Assembly: GCA_032718475.1 (NCBI GenBank)
Contig: JAUCBJ010008313.1
Span: 124,001-188,000 of the forward strand
DNA from: Nemertoderma westbladi
Taxonomy: Eukaryota > Xenacoelomorpha > Nemertodermatida > Nemertodermatidae
DNA length: 64,000 nt
Direction of reading: 5' to 3'
The notes beneath the pieces are model-generated. The model had not been told where the DNA came from and did no database searches. It was given only the letters and a program-made list of their open reading frames with translations. This document shows, one piece after another, positions 10,156-21,156 of the stretch. The translations under genes were made by a program, and so were the position numbers. Within the stretch, counting starts at the first letter, position 1. Every line of letters starts with the position of its first letter.

Positions 10156-11130
10156 CTACTACTACTATGATCGGCATGCTGCATTGCAGCTGCATTTTTA
10201 AGAATGCTGTGCCGGCTTGTCAACAAAATTGCACCACCACAACTCCCTATCACCCATGACATTTGCTAGATCATCCGCATCTTTAAGGCCAGTGTCCTTT
10301 AAGATGCGTCTCAAGAAAGTCATGAGCTGTCCACCATGCTTATTCACTCCATGAGGCTGCCAAAGTACAAGATTATGCACTGGCTGGTCCTCACGGCGAA
10401 AGCAATGTCCTGCAAAGCGGAGGCGATTTTGTTCTAGTGTCAAGCTTGGGAGAACCAATGAGACACCTCCAATGTTATATAGTGTCTGGTTGGAGATGTG
10501 TGCATTGTACTTGACACAATGAACCCGGCGTAGCATTCTTGTGAATGTGCCATCCAGAGATTTGGTGTCCTCAGCAGTTAGAGCCCAGCATGGACTCCCG
10601 TAGAGGAGTACTGGAACTACTGCTGCTCTAAATAATCGGACCTTAAGTTTCCGATTAATTCTCGGTGACTTCCAAATCCTGGAAAGCCTATTCAAGGCTG
10701 CCCATGCCTTTCCCTTACGTATTCGAAGGTCCTCACCTGACTTCCGGATCCATGATCCCAGGTAACAGAAGTCGTCCACATGCTCAAGCATACCATGCTT
10801 TGAGCTTATGCTCATCCGATCAGAGACTTGCTGAGGACTTTCAAAGTTAACTGTCAGAATTTTGGTCTTTCTGGAGTTAATAAAAAGACCAACACTAGAA
10901 GCAGCATGTTCTAATGAGCTGAGGAGCCGTTGGGCTCCCTCTAATGATTCTGATAGTACTCCTAAGTCATCAGCAAAGTCTAGATCAGTTAGGTACTTGG
11001 CAGGATTTCCTCGACTTCTGGAGCCAGTAGGTGGAGTTATCATCACCCCATCATCATTATAATGATCTAAGGACATGCGTAGAACATAGTCAACCACAAT
11101 AATGAACAAGAATGGTGCAAGTGTGTCTCC
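10156..11130 (-). mobile_element. 5'-truncated LINE, copy 1 of a (TAG)n-tailed family
   Basis: This 975-bp insert is flanked by identical 14-bp copies of TTAAAAAGTACATG (10142-10155 and 11131-11144), the target duplication of target-primed reverse transcription. On the minus strand it ends in a short hairpin sequence (CTGCAATGCAG) followed by a short TAG repeat, the same 3' end as the copies at 26957-28440 and 29642-30204. It is truncated at its 5' end and carries only the C-terminal part of the reverse transcriptase. Confidence 0.92.
10198..11130 (-). pseudogene. Reverse transcriptase, C-terminal part (LINE copy 1)
   Basis: The frame is open from the truncation point to the stop at 10198-10200. 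It includes the catalytic FADD motif (LTDLDFADDLGVLS), the VDDFCYLGSWI segment, the WAALNRLSRIWKSP segment and the conserved C-terminus. The motifs suggest an RTE-like or related non-LTR clade, but I cannot fix the clade. Compared with copy 2 the overlapping protein differs at only about eight of 303 positions, which points to fairly recent activity. Endonuclease and the N-terminal RT are absent through 5' truncation. Confidence 0.85.
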
Positions 11131-11492
11131 TTAAAAAGTACATGAAGAGACATTTAAAATATAAAAAAAATATATATGTATTCGGGTTGATGAAGCTGGC
11201 AATATTAATTTCCGAACTTGATGTACTTGCTCCAAAATCAATGGAGAAATTGGAAATATATCAACGGTATTACAACTATTTAACCCCTTGCCCCTTCCAC
11301 GATCAATTTATTACTACAGTAGAAAATAAATGCGCTTACCACTTAAACACAAAGGATAACTGTCTGCGGTACTGCTCCGCAAAACGAGTCGGCGGGTTTG
11401 AATTGAAACGATTATTCGTGAGAAAGCGATTAACTGAGACTGATGATAAACAGAAAGAAATAACTGCGGTGGAAGATGTACTCGTACAGTAG

Positions 11493-12425
11493 GTTTACTC
11501 TAAGCATGTAATGTGATGGGATAATATAATTGTTTTAATGTCAATAACAATAATAAAAACATTAAAATCTGTTTTTTATATCTCAGTTTGACTAAAAGTG
11601 GGGGTGGGGGTGTAGGTTTACACTCTCAAACACACCGCAACTACCGGTAGCCGACTGTTGTATCTGAGTTTAACTACCAGTAGCTGACTTTACACATACA
11701 GACATATAACAGCAGCGGAATGGCTCCCTTCAGTCCTTCTAGACTGACAGCACCCACAGCGCTTTAGCATTACTTACTAGTAATAAAATTAAATTAACTC
11801 GACATGTGGTTCGTGAATGCGGCATTAGAGTGGCCCTCCTAATAATAGGTCTACTGGTACCGTCGCTGTAGCACTCTTGTAACTGTATACTTGGATACTG
11901 GTAGGGCACGCTGGTTTCTCCGATTTAAGGATTAGGCTATTACACTTGAATGCTTCCAATTTTATGTTTACAACTTTAATTGGTCTAATCTACATTATTA
12001 TTATTGCTGCGGGGGTACCGGTACTACTGTTGCATAGGTAAGCCTATACAGCTATAGTTAACTTTATGCGGCCCCCCTCTTTCGAATGTTGACCCAATAT
12101 GGTTTACGGTTAACCTTTAGAACTCGCGGATAGGCACACCTTCAATCGGTTAGGCATATAGGCCTAATGACTACTCCTCAACTGAAAGCCGGCTAGCTCA
12201 TTGATACAATAGGTGTGGCTAGCAATATATAAAATTCACCGCTCACAAGTTCATTCATTCACTCCATGTTGTAGGCCTATATAAAACATAGTTAGTTTAT
12301 TTATGTATTCGCTTTTTTAATTAGATATAAAATATACAATACAATACAAAAACCTACTGATACCGGTAACACATTAACACTGAACCAAACAGACGTGACT
12401 AATTATATACCTACGAGTCTACTTG
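11493..12425. other. Convergent intergenic region of the viral element
   Basis: No convincing gene. It lies between the 3' ends of the plus-strand and minus-strand viral blocks. It contains an AATAAT/AATAAA-rich stretch (11545-11560) suitable as a polyadenylation signal for the plus block. There are several ACCGGT and AGGCCT palindromes scattered through it. The region is less AT-rich than the flanking viral genes, so part may be inserted host or transposon sequence. Confidence 0.5.
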
Positions 12426-12776
12426 CTACTGGTGTATTCTTGGATCTGTCGGAAGTAGTAGAGTCGGAGCAGGAGCTACTGATATTTCTTCTTGTTCTTC
12501 CCAGTGCTCACCCCTACTATAATTATCCAGACTTATCTGGTGAGCTTCTCCTGGTTGGACCCGAATGTTTAAATTAAAGTTTTTATTTGTTGACAATGTA
12601 GTTTGTCGACCTTCGCCGCTCGTTTTATTCTTAACCATTATACTAATCTCACCATTGTTATTTTTCAAATGTAATTCTGTTACATTTAATGATGTGAAAA
12701 AGAGTTCTTCCCCATCGAGATCAAATTTTAGTAAACAGTCGCTGCTATCTCTATTTTCAATAAATGAAAACGCCAT
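12426..12776 (-). CDS. Uncharacterised 116-aa viral-element protein
   Basis: An intact minus-strand frame beginning MAFSFIENRDSSDCLL. The first ~85 residues alternate hydrophobic and polar residues (LFFTSLNVTELHL, ISIMVKNK, FNLNIRVQPG), suggesting a small beta-sandwich. The C-terminus is acidic and then Pro-rich. It is the last gene of the minus-strand block. I do not recognise it. A small jelly-roll or fibre-like structural protein would fit the strand pattern but is speculation. Confidence 0.45.
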   Translation of the reverse strand: MAFSFIENRDSSDCLLKFDLDGEELFFTSLNVTELHLKNNNGEISIMVKNKTSGEGRQTTLSTNKNFNLNIRVQPGEAHQISLDNYSRGEHWEEQEEISVAPAPTLLLPTDPRIHQ

Positions 12777-13372
12777 GTTGAATGTTGGATGTTGGTTGAT
12801 TGATTGATTGATTGATTAAATGAAAGATCGCCGGAACTGAAGTTTGGAGGTTAGTTTTTTTTTCAAGTATGAATATAAGTTGGTCTATACCGGTATTTTA
12901 TTTTTTTTATTTACGGTAACAAAATTATACTTGAGATAGAAAAAATTGAGTTTATATATATTTTTGTAGTGGGTCGCAGATGTTTACATTACAAAATTCA
13001 CATAGTTAACAAAATGCCGAACATAAACCTTTCCCATGCGGATTAGCAATATATGCTCTGTTCTTTGTTCTATTCTGAATGTAGGGAAATGCATAGCTGA
13101 TGTTTTAATAATATGTACTGGTATATAGGCTAGTAACAGATAGGAGGGCTTCGACTTTGACTATGAATACCAGTACATAGCCCTAAACTTTTCTCACCGA
13201 GCTTAGCGTTGCCTGCTGCACACACACACACTCGCACACACTCACTCTCATAAGTAACAGATGCGCTACTGTAGCTCACTCGAGAGCTGCGATGCTTAGC
13301 TAGCTAGCTAGCTAGCTACTGTCTCTGGGTATACTATGCATACTTGTGAGTTACAAGCAATCGCTCTACCGA

Positions 13373-13413
<41 letters not shown>

Positions 13414-13564
13414 ATTTCCCCAACTAGTTGTTGATTTAAAAAATATTCATAAATTTCTTCTCCCTCCAATTTAATATATATATATATATATCGGTATATA
13501 TTTTACAGTAAAAAATCTCCACCACCAAACAACAACAATAAATTTCACTCTCTCTAATTATATT
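12777..13564. repeat. Microsatellite-rich spacer
   Basis: No gene seen. It carries (GATT)n at about 12797-12817, (CA)n near 13220, (GCTA)n near 13296-13317, (AGTT)n at about 13373-13412 and (TA)n near 13474-13492, plus several ACCGGT palindromes. The cluster suggests a slippage-prone or inserted segment between two viral genes. Confidence 0.8.
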
Positions 13565-14134
13565 TTACATCAAAAACCCACCACCAAACAATAATAAATT
13601 ATTAACCAGTTTGTTGAATATAGGATAATATATATGAAATTTAAACAGAGAACACATTAATGTACATTTACCAGTGTAGAAGCAGCAAACAACAACAATA
13701 TTATTTATTCTGACTTTACAGTTATTGAATATTTCGGGGTCGTATGAAATTTCTAGTTTAACATTATCAAATATAACATAAAACCCGATATTGTTTATAA
13801 GTAACCTATAGATTACGGTGTCGATACTAAAAATATAAGTACACAAATTGATAGATTTAAAAATCAAATTAATGTTTGTTTTTTCGAATATATGCTTTTT
13901 CACTTTATTAAAATTATATTTTCTACTGAGAATTGTTATTCGTCCATTTGTAAACATTAATATGGTTGCACCAAATACCTTATATATAAACTGATTAGGT
14001 TTGAGTACAATTTTACCTGTCAATTTATTTTTTAATTCTTTTAAATTAAGTCCATAACTGATCTGCTTACAACTTATATTTTTATTTACTATTTGATAAT
14101 TCATCATCAACATCATCGCCTTTTGGTTCTTCAT
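13565..14134 (-). CDS. Possible TBP-like two-repeat protein
   Basis: A 189-aa frame, Ile/Asn/Lys-rich. It contains two segments with similar layout. The first is NQFIYKVFGATILMFTNGRI (about residues 47-66), followed by a helix with KVKKHIFEK. The second is YDPEIFNNCKVRINN, then VVCCFYTGKCTLM (about residues 130-156), followed by a helical segment. In TATA-binding protein each repeat has F-P/F, a curved strand ending in FxxGK, then a long helix, so a virus-encoded TBP-like factor is possible. The similarity is weak. The first ~50 bp overlap the polymerase end (stop at 14082-14084), so a downstream Met may be the real start. Confidence 0.4.
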   Translation of the reverse strand: MKNQKAMMLMMNYQIVNKNISCKQISYGLNLKELKNKLTGKIVLKPNQFIYKVFGATILMFTNGRITILSRKYNFNKVKKHIFEKTNINLIFKSINLCTYIFSIDTVIYRLLINNIGFYVIFDNVKLEISYDPEIFNNCKVRINNIVVVCCFYTGKCTLMCSLFKFHIYYPIFNKLVNNLLLFGGGFLM

Positions 14135-16143
14135 AAATTGGTATATTTGATATTTTTATAGGTTTTTTGAGGTTTGTTTTATAGTGCCCCCAAGGAAGTG
14201 ATTGATTTTTATTAACCCAATAAAGTTTATCATCAAAGCTACTGAGTGCAAATTTATTTTGCTTTAAGGTATAAAAACGATGTAATTTAGATTGAAATCT
14301 GTGTATGTTTTTTTTTTATTTCTTCATTTGAGTTATATGCTTTTAAATATTCTTCATGTGTAATATTCGTTTCCACAACAGCTCTTGTAATACCTTTTGC
14401 TCTACAAATATTTTTGTTATTCCATTCCAAAATTGAATATAATTTTGGTCTTAAAAATACAGCTTGTTTAATTTCACGTGAGGCTAGTTCATCTTTACAG
14501 TAATAAAGTCTAGATTTATTTTTATTACTATAAAGCGGGTGATCCTTAGGGTAATTGGATGTATCTAAAATATTATTTTTAATTAATGCTTTTAAAAAAT
14601 TATTCTGCGATGTATTATATGTAACAACCTATTAATGAGTCTGTATCTGATGCAGCAATTTCAATACGGCAGTTTAATTCTTTCTCAATAGGTAGCAATT
14701 TATCGTAGTACAGCTCATACATATCCAGTTTAGCCGAATCCAACACTGTGCTACCAATAAATATAGGCTTATCGAGAGTTACAGTGTCTTTCACTAATAA
14801 ATGTCCCGATAATGTATTATTGTATATTATAAATTGTTCATGATTAATACGATTCACCAATTGGTCACATTTATCATTGCTATTTGCGATATGAAAGTTA
14901 CATCGATCCCGTATCTTTTCTATTGACTTACCAAATAAAGAGTTATTAAGCAACTTTGCGACAGCTGTTTCAATGTAACTTTTTGCTAGTAGCCTTTGAT
15001 TAATATTAAAATCTATGTAATTTTTAAATACAAATTCTTGTTGAAAAGAATATAATTTATGTAGTTTAGTAACAATTAATCCATGTTTTATATAAAATTT
15101 TAACAGTTTCAAATGTAAATGATAAAATTCTTTATCAAATTGCGTCAGCAAGAGTTTTGGTGTAGGCATCTTATATTTACTGGAGGTACCTCTTTGGATC
15201 GATAAGTTATTAAATTGTTCCCTCATATAAGGTGAAAGCATTGATTCATTTATACTTAAATGCTCTGGGGCTAACGGTAATTGTAATGTTTGATCGTGAA
15301 TAGCTTTGGGGTAATTTAAATCACATATTAAAAAATATCCAGTAGATCCGTCATTGTCTAAATCTACCAAGTAATTAGTTTTTCTGGAATTGCATTCTCT
15401 AAATGTTTAATACTTACTTCTTTGAATTGTGAGGTGGGTAGTCTTTTACTTAAATTCCCAGAATATAAAGAGTTGAAATCAATATTAAAAATATGGCATT
15501 CTTCCTTAAAGTAGAATCATATGTACTTGTTTCGGGTATATTTGATTCTATATAATGCTTTCGACAAAATGAAACACCACCCCTAATTGATTTTTCAAAA
15601 TCTCTATATGTCTGATAATCCTTTATTAATTCTATTTTACATTTATTATATTTTAGTGCGCAATCATAGGTAAATGACGCAATACTACAGTAAAAAACCA
15701 CTTCTAAATCGTAATTTTGTTTACAAACATTCCTAAAATTCTCAAATATATCAGCAAGCAAACAAACATCGAGTTTTAAATAGGCTAAAAGATAATCTTT
15801 GAGATTCACACAGACGAATTCTACCCATGATAATCCCGCAAACCTATAATCTTCAATTGTGCATGTTTTTTGACTTAAGTTACTAAAAAAATTATTTATA
15901 GATGGTAAACCAGTATCATTAAATTTATTTATATCTGTCAAGTACTCGTATGGAAATACTCCTTTCTGATTAATTGTTGAGTTATTCAAGTTTGGATAAA
16001 AATATTTCATTTCTTGTAGAGTAATAGGTAAAATTGAGCTTATATCATGACTCGCTACATCCTTTGTTACTAAATTACTTAAAGAAAAGCTTAAAAATTG
16101 ATATGTGTCTAAGACACGTAACTCAATTTTTTTAGAAGTGTTT

Positions 16144-17399
16144 TTAATTGGGATAAATGCACTCAGTGAAATATATCGTTCTGTATTTCTCGGTTATAAC
16201 CTTTATATCCCAATCCGTGTATTTCTTATCTCTAAATCCGGTTTGTAATATACAATGTATATCATAATTATTGGAATTGTGCCCGCAAAGTTCATACAGG
16301 TATCGTTTCAATGATAAACTTCGGTTACAACTATTACAGGCTGCCGCAATATATTTACCTGTAATATGTGAATGATGTCTGTTTTTCCCTACATTATTAT
16401 TTAAAGTAGCATTACAATAGAAACAAAATTTTGCCTGTTCAAAATTTACAAAATCAATATTAGTAAATAACATAGTTTTATGAGTGTATATTTCTGACCA
16501 ACAACATAATTCAGTTAAATCAGTATATAATGAATCTAAGAAATCTTGAATACAATTATTATTATTTGACTTTACAAATGTTTTCAAATGACATTTTGGA
16601 GGATCAATTAATTCACTATTGGGAACAATTAAATAACTCACAGCACACGGTATATGCTCCTGTACAAATTGATTATTAACTGAAGGTTGTAAGATACATT
16701 CTATATCAAAGTAGGTGACAAACAATGGGGATAAGGTTCTATAAAAATTTGTAAAACTAATGTGTGTTCTTTTTTTATTAGGTAGTTTCTCTCGTTGACT
16801 TCTTCCTTGGTAGCAGACGAGACGGTGTCGATGAAGAACTTCCGCTCGAAAAAAGTGTCCCAAACACCTTTCACAATATTTCCTATTGTGGATATGAAGA
16901 GCTCTCGTATTCAGCAATCGATTCAAGTTAGTTATGCAAACATAATGATTCAGTTTAGGTACATTGTTATTTTTTACTACAAGTAATATATTTAATAACT
17001 CTTTATCAGGTGTAATTTTACTAAACGGTGGTTGTCTTAATATACATACGGGGGTGCGTTTGTTGTCGTTATTCAAACATAGTAAATTAATTATATATTT
17101 AGAATTTTGTTTTTCAAAAAGTTTAATCGCTAACTGCCACTCTGTTGGATAATCATTTTTCCCGTTGTCAAAAATGAAATGACTCATATAATTTTTGTAC
17201 GACGAAGTATGGTTTTTGTTGTTTTTCACTTTGCTAGCAAATTTTGCGGTTATAATAGCCCATTTGAAACAGTCATTATCAACCGTTTGTATATTTATTG
17301 TACATTTTTTAGCTGATAGAGCCTTAGGTAATTCCATATATCCATGCCCCTTATATAGTAACGACCTACACTTAGATTCAGCTAATTTAATTTCAACCC
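16144..17399 (-). pseudogene. polB: PolB exonuclease-region segment
   Basis: The frame enters from the TTAA insertion point and reaches 16144. It includes KKCTINIQ and CFKWAI phrases common at the N-terminus of adintovirus PolB, then the exonuclease metal-ligand motif TYFDIEC. A CFYC...H...H...CNSC metal-binding cluster follows. A frame change near 16144 separates it from the next segment, which holds the polymerase A region (SLWVEF-like stretch and YLKLDVCLLADIF). Confidence 0.8.
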
Positions 17400-17403
17400 T
17401 TAA

Positions 17404-18960
17404 CCCTATTAAACCCGGGGTGGGGGGGTCAATATGACCCCCCCCGTGGTTTTTTTATTATAATTCTGAAACAAAAGCAGTTGGGAATCTGAAATTTTAG
17501 GACTTTTCCTAAAAATCTATTGTCTTTCTAGTAGTGAAAACCGTTTTCAAAAATATTGGGTACTTTTCGAGTTATAGCACCATTTTTTAACCGTACTTTT
17601 GGCACTTTTTTTGAGACGTTTTTTGAAAATTACATTTCATTAAATATGAATTGTAACATCTCTATTTTTGATTTACACCGGTTTTTTGGTGTTAGAAATT
17701 TGATGGAATTCATATAAATTGATTTAGAAATTTCAAACTTGTTTTTTTTGGTGGGTGCCAAATTTTGGTGCCAGCACCAAATTTTGAAATAAGTCAATTT
17801 TGTAAATTGATCGTTTGAAACTTGTTTTCTACGCAATTGGGGTTTTTTGGGTTTCTGGATTCGATGAAATATATACGAGTTGCACCAAACGTATCAAACT
17901 AGTATTTTTCGGTGCTGTGTGCAAATTTTGGTGCTAGCACGAAATTTTGAAAATCCAGTCAATAGATAAAATTGCTTGTGACAATTTATTTCTTGCGTTT
18001 TAGAGGTTTATGGCTGTTCTGAATTCAATGGAAAATATAATTATCGAACTAGACATCTCAAACTTGTATTTTTCGGATGTGGGTGCAAAATGTGGTGCTA
18101 GCACCAAATTTTGAAAACCATCAAATATATCAATTGATTGTGTCACCTTGTTTCTTGCGTTATACGGGTTTGTGATGGTTCTGAATTCAATGGAATCAGT
18201 AAAAATTTCATAAGAGTTCTCAAACTTGTATTTTTCGCTGGTGGGTGAAAATTGTTGTGCCAGCACCAAATTTTGGAAAATATGCAAATTGATAAGTAGA
18301 TAGTATCACCTTGTATCTTGCGTTATACGGGTTTATGAGGGTCCTGAATCCGATGGAATCAATAAAAACAGCACTGGACATCGCAAACTTGTACTTTTTG
18401 GTGATGGGTACGAAATTTGGTGCTAGCACCAAAATTTGCCAAATTACGCCGAAAAATACAAGTAGCAACGATCTGGCATATTAGAAATGTATTCCATTGG
18501 AATCAGCGCCCTCGAAAACCTGAAAATGTGAGTTTATAGCATCGTATAAGTGAATTAAAAATTTTGTGTTCTAACTGAAAAGTGCTGGTTACTTGTTTTT
18601 TTCATTTTTTTCCTACGCAGAGAGGACTAAACAGCCATTTATAGTAATCATATCATTTTTTAATATTTTCCAATGTATTTTGCACCCCAGAAAACCTGTA
18701 TTGAAAAATAATTAGCCGAAAATGTAACTTTCAAATTTGGTGAAAATTGTGCACTACTTGTAATTTTGGTGCTGCAATATAACCACCCCAGTACATTTTT
18801 TCGAAAATTTTTTTTTTCGGTCGGATCCAGACAAGTGATACCTACGTACAAACAAAAAATAGGACGTTTTCGTAAATATTTGTAGATTTTAGAGGGGGGG
18901 GGTCAATATGACCCCCCCCCCGGTATTTGTACAACATTTTATAGCCCGGTACTAATAGGG
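17404..18960 (-). mobile_element. Non-autonomous piggyBac-like element, copy 1
   Basis: This 1557-bp segment starts CCCTATTA and ends TAATAGGG, flanked by TTAA on both sides (17400-17403 and 18961-18964). CCC-type termini with TTAA duplication are the mark of piggyBac elements. Near each end sits a G-run/GTCAATATGAC/C-run palindrome. The interior holds several diverged tandem units of about 160-180 bp, containing GGTGCTAGCACC-like palindromes and a TTGCGTTATACGGGTTT phrase. No transposase frame is present. A second copy, inverted relative to this one, lies at 40147-41716. Confidence 0.85.
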
Positions 18961-18964
18961 TTAA

Positions 18965-20125
18965 GGGGGGGGGTAGCGCATTTTCTGACCAAAAAGTCGA
19001 ATTTTTGAAACATATCCTATCTGATGCAGAATTTCATGCTGAATCTAAATATGGAAACCGTTTTCCTATGTCTTGCTTACTTTTCGAGATATCTGGGATA
19101 GAAGAGACTGGCTCCGATATATCGCGATATTGGTAAGGCGATAAAGTTTGGGGTTTGCATTCAATTTCTGCAAATTTCTGTGCTCAGTGGTGCTAATTGG
19201 ATGTCTCCACGAGAAAGAGCACAAAATTTTAATTGAGAAGGTATTTTTTTATGATTATTGGACCTACTGATCAGTTTATAAGACAACTTCATGTCTACAG
19301 AATGAAGACGGGACTTGAATAAGCGACTCTGCGGTCTTTGCGGGATTATACGGAATAGACTTATCGGTCATCGGAGATCTTCAAAATGTATAATCTCCAG
19401 TTCTAGTGGTCGTACGGAGTTCGTTTAGGGCTCATTCGAAAGCTCTTTTCTCAGAGACCAAAGTTACCATTTGGTTTGGCAAACTCTTGAAAGCTGCCGG
19501 AGCAATCATAACTTGAACAAAATTTGCAAGGCATATTTTACCAAAATTCATGTTATGTTGCTTTAGAACCATTTTGTCTTAAATCAAATGGTAACTTTGT
19601 TCTCTAAGAAAAGAGCTTTCGAATGAGCCTAAAACGAACTTCGTACGACCACTAGAACTGGAGATTATACATTTTGAAGATCTCCGATGACCGATAAGTC
19701 TATTCCGTGTAATCCCGCAAAGACCGCAGAGTCGCTTATTTGAGTCCCGTCTTCATTCCGGAGACTTGAAGTTGTCTTATAAACTGATCAGTAGGTCCAA
19801 TAATCATAAAAAAATACTTTCTAAAAAATTAATAAAAAAAAAATATTTAAAATTTTGTGCTCTTTCTCGTGGAGACATCCAATTGGCACCAATGGGCACA
19901 GAAATTTGCAGAAATTGAATGCAAACCCCAAACTTCATCGCCTTACCGATATCGCGATATATCAGAGCCAGTATCTTCTATGCCAGATATCTCGAAAAAT
20001 AAGCAAGATATGGGAAAACGGTTTCCATATTTGGATTCAGCATGAAATTCTGCATCAGATAGGATATGTTTCAAAAATTCGTCTTTTTGGTCAGAAAATG
20101 CGCTACCCCCCCCCCCCCCCCCCCC
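18965..20125. mobile_element. Foldback element with ~0.5-kb inverted repeats and TTAA flanks
   Basis: The left arm (18965-19473) and right arm (19585-20125) are inverted copies around a ~110-bp centre. The ends are a poly-G run plus TAGCGCATTTTCTGACC, mirrored on the right. TTAA lies on both sides (18961-18964 and 20126-20129). The right arm carries an extra A-rich insertion near 19805-19850. No ORF suggests a transposase. It shares its left TTAA with the piggyBac-like element, so one inserted at the border of the other. Confidence 0.85.
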
Positions 20126-20129
20126 TTAA

Positions 20130-20616
20130 TAAAGATTTAACGCGCCATCCTGAGCCACGTGTGTTAAAGATGGCTATTTTTTGTAATATATTTTCCACCA
20201 CATACTCAAACCATGTGTCAAAACTTTGTGATGAATCTACAGTATTAATAGTACCACCGGAAGAATTAAAATAAAAGGTTTCCAATTGCTCGTCTTCTGA
20301 AAAATGTGATCTGTACATTAATACATTTAGACCTAACCACAGTCTAAGAACATTCATTTCTTTCAATCTATCTAATATTAACTGAAGAATATTACCTCGA
20401 ATTTGCGTTAATGCTGTTTCTACATCGGGATAATCTCTAGAAGTTGGGAGGTCGTGGACATAAATTTCAAGACGATTATCGTGAGCTTCTTGTTCCCGCG
20501 TAAAAATTGTTGCGCATGTACCAAGAGCCACCCTTAAGTTTTTTCTTGATAATATATTTTTATGTTGGGGAGATTTACGCTTTCTTGTGTAATAACATTT
20601 CAAGTGACTGTCGTGT
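20130..20616 (-). pseudogene. polB: PolB second N-terminal segment
   Basis: An open frame between the solo LTR and the foldback element. It begins with basic residues completing the finger region, then runs through DNRLEIYVHDLP and LRLWLGLNVLMYR to an FNTRGSGWRV phrase. RGSGW-type motifs followed by an LP-KAL-KKC region are characteristic of adintovirus/Maverick PolB N-termini. The frame terminates inside the foldback element's poly-G end. Confidence 0.75.
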
Positions 20617-21151
20617 TGTGACGGGATCCAGGAAGGATCCCGATTTATCCGGTTGTTTAATTCACTCGACCCCGCCGTGTGTATGAAAGGTAAAAGGGAA
20701 TCCGTGTCGTTCGTTGTATATAATAACTGATATAGATATAGGGTATATAGATAATGTTGTCGTATACAGAAGGCGGGATACGGTAATTAAAGTCCCGGTC
20801 CTTCCCTAGCTAAACTAACTAACCTAAACTAGCACCAATATTACACTGAGATAACTGGACTGATATGATTACTGCCAAGTGGCTATATTGCACGGTTGGC
20901 CTTGTTACTCTACCTAACCGATGCCTTTCCCCCCTCTGATTGGTTGATACCCTTGTTGGCGCCCTTTGGAGTGTTCCCGTTCACTCCACCTGTTCTCTCT
21001 GGGTTAGGGGTTTGGCCCCTGACCCTCATTGTGTGTTTCCTTCCCATTTTGTTGGGGTGGCACGAGTTGGTTGATTACCCAATCTCGTGGCTCCCAATAT
21101 TGCTTATCGGCTTAACTTTATGGGGTGTTAGCGGGATTGAATAAGCTAACA
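20617..21151 (-). repeat. Solo LTR of the E1 family in the polB gene
   Basis: This 535-bp copy matches the E1 LTR from end to end in the same orientation. It is flanked by CGTGT on both sides (20612-20616 and 21152-21156), a 5-bp target duplication. No internal retroelement sequence is attached, so LTR-LTR recombination probably removed it. LTR plus one duplication is 540 bp, a multiple of three. Confidence 0.93.
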
Positions 21152-21156
21152 CGTGT

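Larger units (their letters stand above)
9901..11492 (+). pseudogene. Uncharacterised viral gene split by a LINE
   Basis: The ATG at 9901 opens a frame that runs to 10155. It resumes at 11145 and ends at TAG 11490-11492. Between them lies a LINE with a 14-bp target duplication; its length returns the two halves to the same frame. The N-terminus has an IIFVDFQ start and a FKEFAIFD segment, resembling proteins with a DEDD-exonuclease-like opening seen in invertebrate viral elements. The C-terminal half has Cys/His residues (CPFHDQF, CAYH, LRYCSAK) that could bind metal. Apart from the insertion no stop is seen, so the gene may have been intact when the LINE landed. Function is unknown. Confidence 0.6.

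Noticed and set aside
17630-18851. Short minus-strand frames with similar sequences
   Set aside because: They come from internal tandem repeats of the piggyBac-like element; similarity among them reflects DNA repetition, not a protein.
19855-20274. 139-codon plus-strand frame
   Set aside because: It runs from the foldback arm across the poly-C tract into polB antisense, so it is a chimera of non-coding and antisense sequence.
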